Shown here: positions 1 through 8,052 of the stretch, in pieces
Numbering within the stretch: position 1 is the first letter of the stretch
Layout: every line of letters starts with the position of its first letter
Assembly: GCF_003711805.1 (NCBI RefSeq)
Contig: NZ_QXCP01000003.1
Location: forward strand, 186,001-250,000
DNA: 64,000 nt
Direction of reading: 5' to 3'
From: Brachybacterium sp. EE-P12
GTDB lineage: Bacteria; Actinomycetota; Actinomycetes; Actinomycetales; Dermabacteraceae
Program-made: the position numbers and the translations under genes
The notes under the pieces: model-generated
The model's input: only the letters and a program-made list of their open reading frames with translations
The model's database searches: none
What the model was told of the DNA's origin: nothing

Positions 1-887
1 AGAACGCGGCCGGGATCCCCGTGGACTCCCCCCGGCGCACCTTCCGCGACCCGAACCACAAGCCGGAGCTGCTGTACGCGCTCACCGGTTTCACGGCGCT
101 GTGCGGCTTCCGCACGCCCCGACGGGCGGCGGTCATCGTCGAGGGGCTCGGCACCGACCTGACCGATCGGCTGCACCGGCTGCTGGTCGCGAACCCCACC
201 GCCCACGGGATGCGGGCGGCGTTCCGCACGCTGGTCTCCACGTCGATGCGCCCCTCCGAGGCCGAGGTGGCTGAGGTGGTCGCGGCCTGCCGGGCACGTT
301 CCGAGGCGGGCTCCTCGCCCTCGCCCCGCATCGACGCCTTCCTCTCCCTGCTCGCCGAGCACCATCCAGGCGACCCGGGCGTGGTGGCCGCGCTGCTCCT
401 GAACCCCGTGACGCTGCGGCCGGGCGAGTCGCTGTTCATCCCGGCCGGGGCCCTGCACGCCTATCTGCACGGGACGGGACTGGAGGTCATGGCCTCCGGG
501 GACAACGTGCTGCGTGCCGGCCTGACCTCGAAGACGGTCCACGCGGACGAGGTGCTGCAGAGCGTGAGCGTCACGGCGGCGCCCCCGCTCCGGGTCGCCC
601 CCGAACGACAGAGCGCGGCGTCTGTCGCCTACTACGCGCCCGTGGACGACTTCGAGCTCGCGATCACGCAGCTGTCCGGCGACGGCGCGCCGTCCGGGCA
701 CGCCCAGCCGGTGCCCGTGCCGGGGACCGGGCCGAGGATCCTGCTCGGGCTCGAGGGGGAGCTCGTCCTGACGACGGCCTCGGGCACGCATCCGCTGCGG
801 CCGGGCCGTGCCGTCTTCGTCCCGGCCGCGGACGGTGCGCTCCAGGCCCAGGGCAGAGGCAGGTTCGCGCAGGCGAGCGTGCCCTGA
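1..887 (+). CDS. manA: Mannose-6-phosphate isomerase, class I (5' end outside window)
   Basis: Interconverts mannose-6-phosphate and fructose-6-phosphate, supplying mannose donors for glycans. The frame is open from base 3, so only the last 294 or so residues are present; the GTG at 21 is internal. Near the left edge the translation reads NAAGIPVDSPRRTFRDPNHKPEL, typical of the middle of type I enzymes. Later come a cupin segment with PGESLFIPAGALHAYL, carrying a conserved metal-binding His, and GDNVLRAGLTSK, the usual substrate-site stretch. The C-terminal beta-rich cupin half is complete. The product could feed the polysaccharide locus some 13 kb downstream, but that link is only inferred. 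Confidence 0.93.
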   Translation, partial: NAAGIPVDSPRRTFRDPNHKPELLYALTGFTALCGFRTPRRAAVIVEGLGTDLTDRLHRLLVANPTAHGMRAAFRTLVSTSMRPSEAEVAEVVAACRARSEAGSSPSPRIDAFLSLLAEHHPGDPGVVAALLLNPVTLRPGESLFIPAGALHAYLHGTGLEVMASGDNVLRAGLTSKTVHADEVLQSVSVTAAPPLRVAPERQSAASVAYYAPVDDFELAITQLSGDGAPSGHAQPVPVPGTGPRILLGLEGELVLTTASGTHPLRPGRAVFVPAADGALQAQGRGRFAQASVP

Positions 888-916
888 GCCGTACCCGCGC
901 GGGGCCTGCGCGGAGC

Positions 917-1993
917 TCAGTCGACCTGCGCGGGCAGCTCCCCGCCGGCCCGTGCCTCCGCCAGCTGCTCCCGGATCTCCTCCACGAACTCGATCACGGC
1001 GGTGCCACCGGCCACGGGGCCGCCGGCGAGCTGCCCGTCGGCCCCCAGCAGCACCGCGCTCGGGGCGCTCCTCCCGCCGAGCACGGTGCGGGCGGTGAAC
1101 TGCGGATCGTGCAGCGCGTGTCCCTGGACCCGGTCGGTGGTGCGCTCGCGCAGCTGGTCCAGCGGGCGGGAGAACACGAAGCGCACCTGGAGGGTGTCCT
1201 CGAGCGCGCCGATCCACTCCTCCGCGTGGTCCAGCACCCGCTCGCAGGGCCCGCAGCCCTCGGAGACGAAGATCAGCAGCGCCGCCCGATGCGCGGTGAG
1301 CTGGGTGAGGGTGATCAGCCGCCCGTCCGTCTGCTGCAGCACCGCCGCCGGGATCGGGGTGCGCTCGTAGTCCAGCAGCTCGTCCTCGGCGTCCGCGCCC
1401 TCGTCGGGGGCGGTGGTCGTGGCGGGGGAGGGGGCGGAGGAACCGCTGCCGGCCGCCTCCTCGTCGGCCGCTTCGTCGGCGGAGCTGCCGCCGATCGTCA
1501 GCGCTGTCAGCACGATCGTGATCAGCAGGGCCGCGCCGAAGCTCACGATCGTCAGCGGCGCCTGCACCAGCACCGTCGTCATGATGCCGCTGCCGGCCGC
1601 GACGACCGTGAGCAGCCCCAGCGCGCTCAGCACGATGTTCCGCCCCAGCGTGGCGCGGGAGACGGTGGGGGAGGCGAGGGTGCCGAAGCACGAGCAGCGC
1701 ACCTGCTCCTCGAAGGTCAGCGCCCGGGCGATGATCACGAGATAGGCGAGCATCAGCAGCGCCGCCAGAGCGGCGAGCAGCACCTGGATCGGCGGCGCCG
1801 GGAGCCACAGCCCGAGCGCGAGCACGATCTCCGCCACGGGCAGGACCGAGGCGACCGAGGCGTGCATCGTCGGCAGCGGTAGGCGCAGCGAGCGCATCGC
1901 ATCCTGCGTGCCCTCGCGCGCACCGAGCTTCGCGAGCCCGGAGATCAGCAGGGTGATCGACAGCAGGATCGGTGCCGCCAGCAGCACAGCCAT
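917..1993 (-). CDS. MauE/DoxX-like membrane protein fused to a thioredoxin-like domain
   Basis: A 358-residue protein. The N-terminal half has about five hydrophobic segments and a CSCFG motif after the third, like the CxCFG signature of MauE, the methylamine-utilisation protein thought to act in disulfide handling. An Asp/Glu/Ser/Pro-rich linker follows. The C-terminal 120 or so residues form a thioredoxin-like domain with SEGCGPCERV (CGPC near residue 246), expected on the outer face. I infer a membrane electron relay to an extracytoplasmic thiol oxidoreductase in one chain. The ATG at 1993 was chosen because it starts the first hydrophobic helix and has a purine-rich site (gggagagg) just upstream; the longer reading frame above it has no membrane-protein character. 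No mau genes are nearby. Confidence 0.82.
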   Translation of the reverse strand: MAVLLAAPILLSITLLISGLAKLGAREGTQDAMRSLRLPLPTMHASVASVLPVAEIVLALGLWLPAPPIQVLLAALAALLMLAYLVIIARALTFEEQVRCSCFGTLASPTVSRATLGRNIVLSALGLLTVVAAGSGIMTTVLVQAPLTIVSFGAALLITIVLTALTIGGSSADEAADEEAAGSGSSAPSPATTTAPDEGADAEDELLDYERTPIPAAVLQQTDGRLITLTQLTAHRAALLIFVSEGCGPCERVLDHAEEWIGALEDTLQVRFVFSRPLDQLRERTTDRVQGHALHDPQFTARTVLGGRSAPSAVLLGADGQLAGGPVAGGTAVIEFVEEIREQLAEARAGGELPAQVD

Positions 1994-2116
1994 CGTGGAG
2001 CCTCTCCCGCCGGCCCGGCCCTCGGGACGACGTCGCCGTCCATTGTCCGGTATCAGCCCCTGCCGGGTCAGGGCACGCCCATCCGTTCGCCCACGGCGCA
2101 CCCGCCCCGTCGGTCC

Positions 2117-2122
2117 TACCCT
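2117..2122 (+). promoter_or_regulatory. -10 hexamer of a leaderless promoter for the aldehyde dehydrogenase
   Basis: TACCCT fits the actinobacterial TAnnnT -10 pattern and ends 6 nt before the ATG at 2129, so transcription should start at or next to the start codon. There is no Shine-Dalgarno sequence in front of the gene, which agrees. Confidence 0.6.
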
Positions 2123-2128
2123 GGGTCC

Positions 2129-3562
2129 ATGCCGACCGACGCGCATCAGGCCGCTCCCGCCCCTCTCGACGCCGTCCGGCGCGGCGAGGTCCTCGCCGAC
2201 GTCGCCGCGCTGCGGGACTCCTTCGAGGCCGGGACCACCCGCCCGCTCGAGGCGCGGCTCGCGCAGCTCGACGCCCTCGCCCGCGGGCTCCGCGCCGAGC
2301 GTCCCCGCCTGCTGAAGGCCCTCGAGCAGGACCTCGGCAAGTCCCGCACCGAGTCCCTGCTGACCGAGCTCGGTGTGGTCGGCCAGGAGATCGCGCACCT
2401 GCGCAGGAACCTCCGCTCCTGGCTGCGTCCGAGGAGCTTCGGGCCCGGCATGCTGCTAGCCCCCGCGAGCGGGCAGATCCGCCGCGAGCCCCTCGGGACC
2501 ACGCTGATCATCTCGCCGTGGAACTACCCCGTGAACCTCGCCCTCGCCCCGCTGATCGGGGCGATCGCCGGCGGGAACACCGCGCTGCTCAAGCCCAGCG
2601 AGGTCGCTCCCGCCACGTCGGCCGCCCTCGCCCACCTCGTGCGCGCCCACCTCGACCCGGCCTGGGTGCGGGTGGTCGAGGGCGCCGTCCCTGAGACCAC
2701 GCTCCTGCTCGAGCAGCGCTTCGACCTGATCTTCTACACCGGCAACGGCGCCGTCGGCCGCATCGTCGCCCGCGCCGCGGCCGAGCACCTCACTCCCACC
2801 GTGCTCGAGCTCGGCGGGAAGTCCCCGGTGTTCGTCGACGAGGGCACCGACCTCGCCGCGACCGCGCGCCGCATCGTGTGGGGGAAGTTCACCAACGCCG
2901 GGCAGACCTGCGTCGCCCCCGACCACCTCATGGCCGCCCCCGCCACGATCGACCGGCTCGTGCCCCACCTGCGCCAGGCGACGACCGCGCTCTACGGCAG
3001 GGATCCGCGCCGCTCCCGCGACTACGGTCGGATGGTGAACGAGCGGCACTTCGACCGCGTGCTCGCGCTGATCGACGACGACAAGACCGTGCTCGGCGGC
3101 ACCGCGGGCGCGGACCGCGAGACCCGCTACCTCCCGCCCACGATCATGACCGGCGTGGACTGGAACGACCCGGTGATGGGCGAGGAGATCTTCGGACCGG
3201 TGCTGCCGCTCCTCGCCGTCGCCGGCCCGGACGAGGCGATCGCCCGGATCCGGGCGGGCGAGAAGCCGCTGACCGCCTACGTGTTCAGCCCCCGGCCCGA
3301 GATCGAGGAGCGCTTCGCCGAGGAGACCTCCTCGGGCTCCCTCGCCCTCGGCCACACCCTCGCCCACCTCGGCTCGCAGACCATGCCCTTCGGCGGCGTG
3401 GGGGGATCCGGCACCGGCGCGTACCACGGCCGGGCGAGCCTCGAGGCGTTCACCCACGCGAAGCCCGTCGTGAGGAAGCCGCTGCGCCCCGACACGCTGC
3501 GCCTGGTCACCCCGCCGTACACGACCTGGAAGCGCGGACTGCTCGGGCGGCTGTTCCGCTGA
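2129..3562 (+). CDS. NAD(P)-dependent aldehyde dehydrogenase family protein
   Basis: A 477-residue aldehyde dehydrogenase of the short ALDH3-like type, expected to oxidise aldehydes to carboxylates in the cytoplasm. Visible motifs are IISPWNYPVNLALAPLIGAIAGGN (cofactor-binding region), VLELGGKSP with the general-base Glu, and TNAGQTCVAPDH with the catalytic Cys. EIFGPVLPL and the C-terminal MPFGGVGGSGTG follow. The length fits ALDH3-type enzymes. The ATG at 2129 sits 6 nt after a TAnnnT hexamer and has no ribosome-binding site, so it is read as a leaderless start. It is transcribed alone. The substrate cannot be told from sequence. Confidence 0.92.
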   Translation: MPTDAHQAAPAPLDAVRRGEVLADVAALRDSFEAGTTRPLEARLAQLDALARGLRAERPRLLKALEQDLGKSRTESLLTELGVVGQEIAHLRRNLRSWLRPRSFGPGMLLAPASGQIRREPLGTTLIISPWNYPVNLALAPLIGAIAGGNTALLKPSEVAPATSAALAHLVRAHLDPAWVRVVEGAVPETTLLLEQRFDLIFYTGNGAVGRIVARAAAEHLTPTVLELGGKSPVFVDEGTDLAATARRIVWGKFTNAGQTCVAPDHLMAAPATIDRLVPHLRQATTALYGRDPRRSRDYGRMVNERHFDRVLALIDDDKTVLGGTAGADRETRYLPPTIMTGVDWNDPVMGEEIFGPVLPLLAVAGPDEAIARIRAGEKPLTAYVFSPRPEIEERFAEETSSGSLALGHTLAHLGSQTMPFGGVGGSGTGAYHGRASLEAFTHAKPVVRKPLRPDTLRLVTPPYTTWKRGLLGRLFR

Positions 3563-3610
3563 ACGGCACGGCGCCCGACCCTGCCCCTCGGGTGCGGAGC
3601 GCCTTGCCTG

Positions 3611-3664
3611 CCGGTCGACCTCCGACGGCCGGTCGACCCCCGTCGGCCGGTCGACCCCCGTCGG
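3611..3664. repeat. Three tandem 18-bp units
   Basis: Three consecutive 18-bp units; the second and third are identical (ccggtcgacccccgtcgg) and the first differs at two bases. A partial fourth unit follows to 3675. They lie in the 279-bp gap between the aldehyde dehydrogenase and the M48 peptidase. Each contains the palindrome ggtcgacc or ggtcgac, so the array could be a clustered protein-binding site or simple replication slippage. Confidence 0.8.
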
Positions 3665-3770
3665 CCGTTCGTCGGATCCCACCGCGACGAACGCCCACGG
3701 ACCCACCTCCCTGCGTCCATGATCGGTCGTGACCAGTGCGATCGGTGATGCACGTCGGCGGCTGCGGGTC

Positions 3771-3776
3771 TACGGT
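3771..3776 (+). promoter_or_regulatory. -10 hexamer of a leaderless promoter upstream of the M48 peptidase
   Basis: TACGGT (TAnnnT) is followed by 6 nt and then ATG at 3783. The spacing matches the other leaderless starts in this window, so the transcript probably begins at that ATG, which opens an 11-residue ORF rather than the peptidase itself. Confidence 0.5.
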
Positions 3777-3782
3777 CGGTCC

Positions 3783-3818
3783 ATGGCCCGTACGGGCCTG
3801 CCGATCCGACCCCCATGA
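3783..3818 (+). CDS. Possible leaderless 11-residue upstream ORF (leader peptide candidate)
   Basis: Reads MARTGLPIRPP then TGA. Its ATG lies at the predicted transcription start of the promoter at 3771. Its stop codon overlaps an ATG in the peptidase frame (ATGA, 3815-3818), so it could couple translation into the following gene or control it. The peptide ends in Pro-Pro, a combination that slows ribosomes without EF-P. Only promoter spacing and the overlap support it; there is no homology evidence. Confidence 0.35.
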   Translation: MARTGLPIRPP

Positions 3819-3841
3819 GCCCCGCGCTCGAGGAGCCCCTC

Positions 3842-5164
3842 ATGACCGTCCCGCCCCCTGCTGCGCCCTCACCCCCCGTGCCGCCGCGGAAGCCGTCGCT
3901 CGTCAACGGCGCCACCACCCACGGCCTCCTCGGCCGCCGCCGCATCCGCCACCCCTGGGAGCTGCCCCTGCTGGGAGTGGGTGTGGCCGCGACGCTGCTG
4001 AGCTATCTCGCCTGGGGCGGGGCGATCGCCGGAGCGATCTGGCTCTACGCCGCCGAGGGCGAGGCCGCGGTGACGAAGGTGTGGGACTACGTCTCCGTGC
4101 TCCCGCTCGTGGTCCAGCTGGTGTTCCTGCTGCCCCTGCTGCCGCTGATCATCTGGTGGGTGCGTGCGATCCTGTACGCCCAGCTGCGCGCCACCTCCGT
4201 GCGGATGAGCCCCACCCAGTTCCCCGAGGGGTACCGGATGGTGGCCGAGGCCGCCGCGCGGTTCGGGATGCGCAACGTCCCCGACGCCTACGTGACCATG
4301 GGCAGCGGCGTGGTCAACGCCTTCGCCTCGGGCCACGGCTTCCGCCGCTTCGTGGTGGTGCACTCGGACCTGTTCGAGATCGGCGGCCAGGGCCGCGACC
4401 GGGACGCGCTGAAGTTCGTGATCGGCCACGAGGTGGGTCACCTCGCCGCCGGTCACGTCTCCTACTTCCGACTGCTGTTCAGCAACATGCTCTCTCTGAT
4501 CCCGCTGCTGGGCCCGGCCTTCTCCCGCTCCCAGGAGTACACCGCCGACAACTTCGGCTACAGCTTCGCCCCCGAGGGCTCCGCGGGCGTGATGGGCCTC
4601 CTCTCCGGAGGGAAGTACCTGAACGCCGAGGTCAACGTGCACGAGCTCGCCGACCGTGCCGCGACCGACCCGAGCCTCTTCGTGCACTGGGTCAACTGGG
4701 GCTCCTCCCACCCGATCACCACCTGGCGCGCCCATGCCCTGCGCGACCGCTCCAAGCCCGGCGCGCTGTGGATCCGCCCCAAGGGGCATCTCTACGACTC
4801 GCCGCTGCCGGCCGGGCACCGCTGGTCCTCGCAGTACCCGAGCCCCGGTGAGGCGCTCGCCCTGCTGGACCGGGCGAGCCGGATCCGGCCCGCCGGCTAC
4901 GGCGAGCAGTTCGGCCGCTTCACGGGCGTGCCGACCCCCCAGCGGCCGACGGCGCGGGCCGTCCAGACCGCGACGCCGCTGCTCAGCGGGCGCTCCGGCT
5001 ACGTCATCCCGCCCGGCCCGTACAGCGATGACGCCCGCGGTCCGCGGGCAGGCGCGCAGGCGAGCTCCTTCGCCCCGCCCGCGCCGCCCGCCCCGTCCGC
5101 ACAGCAGGGACCGCACGGGCCCGGTGCCGACGGCTCAGGCCAGAGCCCGTCGCAGCCGTCCTGA
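3842..5164 (+). CDS. M48-family zinc metallopeptidase, membrane-anchored
   Basis: A 440-residue membrane peptidase related to HtpX and Ste24. Two hydrophobic stretches occupy the first third (ELPLLGVGVAATLLSYLAWGGAIAGAIW, then VQLVFLLPLLPLIIWWV). The zinc motif FVIGHEVGHLAAGH (HExxH) follows, with the third ligand probably the Glu of SQEYTADNFGY. The C-terminal 120 or so residues are Pro/Ala/Gly-rich and low-complexity. I chose the ATG at 3842 because cgaggag lies 6 nt upstream. An in-frame ATG at 3815 lacks such a site but overlaps the stop of the mini-ORF, so a coupled start there, 9 residues longer, is possible. A role in membrane-protein quality control is inferred from the family. Confidence 0.9.
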   Translation: MTVPPPAAPSPPVPPRKPSLVNGATTHGLLGRRRIRHPWELPLLGVGVAATLLSYLAWGGAIAGAIWLYAAEGEAAVTKVWDYVSVLPLVVQLVFLLPLLPLIIWWVRAILYAQLRATSVRMSPTQFPEGYRMVAEAAARFGMRNVPDAYVTMGSGVVNAFASGHGFRRFVVVHSDLFEIGGQGRDRDALKFVIGHEVGHLAAGHVSYFRLLFSNMLSLIPLLGPAFSRSQEYTADNFGYSFAPEGSAGVMGLLSGGKYLNAEVNVHELADRAATDPSLFVHWVNWGSSHPITTWRAHALRDRSKPGALWIRPKGHLYDSPLPAGHRWSSQYPSPGEALALLDRASRIRPAGYGEQFGRFTGVPTPQRPTARAVQTATPLLSGRSGYVIPPGPYSDDARGPRAGAQASSFAPPAPPAPSAQQGPHGPGADGSGQSPSQPS

Positions 5165-5248
5165 CCCGCACCGGCCGGGCGGCTCCCCGTCGGCGGGGGA
5201 TGCCCGTCCGCCTCGGTGTCCCACCGGTCACCTCGCCCTCCACAAACC

Positions 5249-5261
5249 TGCACTGAGTGCA
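5249..5261. promoter_or_regulatory. Perfect 13-bp palindrome, candidate repressor operator
   Basis: TGCACTGAGTGCA is a perfect odd palindrome directly abutting the -10 hexamer of the downstream drug-exporter gene. A bound dimer there would block RNA polymerase. TetR-type repressors commonly control actinobacterial DHA2 exporters through such sites, but no regulator gene is adjacent in this window. Confidence 0.6.
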
Positions 5262-5267
5262 TATGGT
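5262..5267 (+). promoter_or_regulatory. -10 hexamer of a leaderless promoter for the MFS exporter
   Basis: TATGGT (TAnnnT) ends 6 nt before the GTG at 5274. No ribosome-binding site is present, so a leaderless mRNA starting at the GTG is expected. Confidence 0.6.
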
Positions 5268-5273
5268 GTCGAG

Positions 5274-6704
5274 GTGATCCCCGACTACAGCGCGCCGGCC
5301 CCTGCGGTGCGTCGCAAGCCCCTGCTCGCCGTCCTCCTCGCTCCCCTGTTCATGGCCCTGATCGCCGTGAGCGTCATCAACGTCGCCCTCACCGCGATCG
5401 GCGAGGGACTCGAGGCGGACACCGGCTCGCTCCAGTGGGTCATCTCCGGCTACGCCCTCTCCTTCGCGATCCTGCTCGTCCCCGCCGGGCGGGCGGGCGA
5501 TGCGACCGGGCGGCGACGCATGTTCGTGATCGGCGTCGGGATCTTCACCCTCGGCTCCCTGCTCTCCGGCCTCGCCCCGTCCGTCGAGATCCTGAACCTC
5601 GCCCGCATCCTCCAGGGCATCGGCTCGGGGCTGCTGAACCCGCAGACCGTCGCCCTGATCCAGCAGCACTTCCGCGGACAGGACCGCGCCCGGGCCTTCG
5701 CACTGCTCGCGACGACCGTCGCCGTGGCCACCGCGATCGGCCCCGTGATCGGCGGGCTCCTGATCCAGCTGCTCGGCCCGAACTGGGGCTGGCGCTGGAT
5801 GTTCCTGATGAACGTCCCCATCGGGATCGTCGCCGTCCTCGGCGCCCTCCGCTTCATCCCCGACGACCGCGCCCGCGGCAGGACCCGCCCCGATCTCGAT
5901 CCGGTGGGCACGATCCTGCTGTGCCTGGCGATCCTCGGGATCATGCTGCCCTTCCTCGAGCGGGGCGTGAGCGCCCTGGTGTGGCTGTCCTTCCCCGCCG
6001 GCCTGCTGGTGCTGGGCCTGTGGTGGACCTGGGAGCGGAGCTACAAGGGCCGCGGACGCGCCCCGATGGTCGACACCGCGATCTTCGCCAACAAGGCGTT
6101 CCGCAACGGCATCCTCATCGTCTCGGTGTACTTCCTCGGCGCGACGAGCATCTGGATCATCGTGCCGCTGTACCTGCAGATGCACCTCGGCCACACCGCC
6201 TTCGAGGCCTCCCTGCTGGGGCTGCCCTCCTCGATCGCCGCCGCGATCAGCTCCCAGGTCGCGGGCCGCTACGTGCTCACCCTGGGCAGGCGCATGGTGA
6301 TCGCCGGATTCGGCGTCGCCTTCGTGGGACTGCTGGGCACGACGCTGCTGGCCGGCTTCGTGGAGTCCGGCGCGCTCGCGTTCTGGTGGCTCGCCGCGCC
6401 GCTGACCTTCATGGGCCTCAGCCAGGGAATGACCATCTCCCCGAACCAGACCCTCACCCTGAACTCCGTGGACCCGCGCTTCGGCGGGGTCGCCGGCGGC
6501 ATCCTGCAGCTCGGCCAGCGCCTCGGCGCCGCGATCGGCACCGCGATGATCCCCGGCATCATCTTCTCCCTCACCGTGGGCGGGACCGAATGGCTCGAGG
6601 CGTTCACGATCGCGCTGGTGATCATCATGGCGCTCACCCTCGCCGCGATGGGCGTGAGCTTCGCCGACCGCGCCCGCGAGAAGTCGGCCCCCGGGGCGCT
6701 CTGA
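5274..6704 (+). CDS. MFS drug exporter, DHA2 (EmrB/QacA) family
   Basis: A 476-residue proton-coupled exporter with about 14 hydrophobic helices. Family marks include SLQWVISGYALSFAILLVPAGRAGDATGRRRMF (helix 1-2 region with the motif A loop) and ILQGIGSGLLNPQTVALIQ, the DHA2 motif C-like region. The GTG at 5274 is the start: it precedes the first helix closely and lies 6 nt after a TATGGT hexamer that overlaps a palindrome. A long open extension upstream in this frame is only out-of-frame M48 coding sequence. The leaderless promoter plus operator suggests tight, inducible expression. The substrate is unknown. Confidence 0.9.
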   Translation: MIPDYSAPAPAVRRKPLLAVLLAPLFMALIAVSVINVALTAIGEGLEADTGSLQWVISGYALSFAILLVPAGRAGDATGRRRMFVIGVGIFTLGSLLSGLAPSVEILNLARILQGIGSGLLNPQTVALIQQHFRGQDRARAFALLATTVAVATAIGPVIGGLLIQLLGPNWGWRWMFLMNVPIGIVAVLGALRFIPDDRARGRTRPDLDPVGTILLCLAILGIMLPFLERGVSALVWLSFPAGLLVLGLWWTWERSYKGRGRAPMVDTAIFANKAFRNGILIVSVYFLGATSIWIIVPLYLQMHLGHTAFEASLLGLPSSIAAAISSQVAGRYVLTLGRRMVIAGFGVAFVGLLGTTLLAGFVESGALAFWWLAAPLTFMGLSQGMTISPNQTLTLNSVDPRFGGVAGGILQLGQRLGAAIGTAMIPGIIFSLTVGGTEWLEAFTIALVIIMALTLAAMGVSFADRAREKSAPGAL

Positions 6705-6757
6705 GCCACCTCGCCGGGCGCCGCTCGGAGCCCCTGGTCGACGCCGCGGGGTGGGCG

Positions 6758-6763
6758 TAGCCT
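6758..6763 (+). promoter_or_regulatory. Candidate -10 (TAGCCT) upstream of the first membrane-anchored paralogue
   Basis: TAGCCT preceded by a G-rich stretch lies 60 nt before the ATG at 6824. The second paralogue has the same hexamer after a similar G-rich run at 8015-8020, so the promoter may have been duplicated with the gene. Confidence 0.35.
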
Positions 6764-6823
6764 GAACCGCACCACCGGCGGCCGACGGTCCTTCCCGGGC
6801 CAGCGCCGCCGGGACCGGGAGCC

Positions 6824-7987
6824 ATGGTGCACCGCTCGCAGCGCTCACGCCCAGGACGCCCCCTCAGCACCGGCTGGGGAGACGGCGCCCAGGGCACGGT
6901 CGTGCATTCGACGCTCGAATGGTCCGGCATCCCGGCCGGCGGCCCCGCGCGGCCGCCCGACGTGCCGAGAGCCGCAGGGCCCGACGAGGCCCCGGCCGAC
7001 GCTCCCCGGCACGTGCGCGGCGTCCTCGCCGAGATCGCGCTCCTGCTCGTGCTGGTCCTCGCCCTGCCGCCGCTGCTCGTGGGCGGCGCTCCCGCCGAGA
7101 CGACCGCCCGCCGCGTGCTGCAGGCCCTCGTGGACGGCGACATCGCCACCCTCCAGGAGCACCTCGCTCCCGCCGGGGACGCACTCGACATCGCGCTCGC
7201 GCCGGAGGTCATCGCCGCGACCGCGGCGAGGATCGACCGCTTCGCCGTCCTCGAGGTCCGCACCGGCCAGGGCCACGCCGAGGTCGATGCCCGGCTGCGC
7301 GTCGGCGGCCGCTCCCTGACCACCACGCTCCACCTCGTGCAGGAGGGGCAGGGCCCTTGGCCGTTCCGCACCTGGAGGCTCGAGCCGCTGACCCTCCCCA
7401 CCGTGCAGGTCGCGATCCCCGTCGGCGCCGCGCAGCTGCGCGTGAACGGTCAGCTGCTCACCGTGCCGGACGCGGCTCGTCCCCGCGGGGCGGAGGGGCT
7501 CGGCGTCATCACCCTGCGCGTCCTGCCCGGGCTCTACGAGATCGAGGCCCCGAGCCTCGGGGACCTGCTGGACCCGATCCCCGTGCGCGTGAACGTGCCG
7601 CCGCTGCTCAGCCCGTGGACGTCCGTGCTGCTGCAGGCCGGGTACGCCCTGACCGACAGCGGCGAGCGGGAGCTGGCCGAGCGGATCCGCGCCTCCCTCG
7701 AGACCTGCCTGACCAGCACCTCGGCACGTCCTCTCGGCTGCCCGATCGCGGCGCCCGGTGCGGGTGCTCGACAGGGGGACTGGAGGCTCGTCGCTCCGCC
7801 CGAGATCAGCGCCCCCGGCGGATGGATGGGCACCTACACGGCCTACGCCCGCGGCGGCGTCGCCGAGTTCACCGTCCCCGCCGCCGCGCCGGGGGAGGAG
7901 CCGCGCCGATATCGGATCGCCGTGGACGCCCGCGCCGTCAGCACGCTCGATCGTGGAGGAGAGCTCGTGACCTCGTGGGAGCGGTGA
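6824..7987 (+). CDS. Membrane-anchored protein of unknown function, paralogue 1
   Basis: A 387-residue protein I do not recognise. After a roughly 65-residue Pro/Ala/Arg-rich cytoplasmic segment there is one hydrophobic helix (LAEIALLLVLVLALPPLLVGG), then an extracytoplasmic region of about 300 residues. That region opens with a helical stretch (TTARRVLQALVDGDIATLQEHL), which resembles the start of the small cone-like folds found in many secreted actinobacterial proteins. The next gene is homologous along its whole length. Two Cys near the C-terminus (ETCLTSTSARPLGCPIAAP) align with a matching pair in the paralogue (ADCVQSTSPHPESCPFTAP) and may form a disulfide. The start has gggag upstream. 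Confidence 0.75.
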   Translation: MVHRSQRSRPGRPLSTGWGDGAQGTVVHSTLEWSGIPAGGPARPPDVPRAAGPDEAPADAPRHVRGVLAEIALLLVLVLALPPLLVGGAPAETTARRVLQALVDGDIATLQEHLAPAGDALDIALAPEVIAATAARIDRFAVLEVRTGQGHAEVDARLRVGGRSLTTTLHLVQEGQGPWPFRTWRLEPLTLPTVQVAIPVGAAQLRVNGQLLTVPDAARPRGAEGLGVITLRVLPGLYEIEAPSLGDLLDPIPVRVNVPPLLSPWTSVLLQAGYALTDSGERELAERIRASLETCLTSTSARPLGCPIAAPGAGARQGDWRLVAPPEISAPGGWMGTYTAYARGGVAEFTVPAAAPGEEPRRYRIAVDARAVSTLDRGGELVTSWER

Positions 7988-8014
7988 GCCGAGGGCGGCC
8001 CGGCCGCTGCGGGG

Positions 8015-8020
8015 TAGCCT
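8015..8020 (+). promoter_or_regulatory. Candidate -10 (TAGCCT) of the second membrane-anchored paralogue
   Basis: TAGCCT follows a run of G and lies 32 nt upstream of the GTG at 8053, in the 65-bp gap after paralogue 1. It matches the hexamer in front of paralogue 1. Confidence 0.35.
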
Positions 8021-8052
8021 TCCGGCAGGCATCGACGCGGTCAGGGGGCGCA

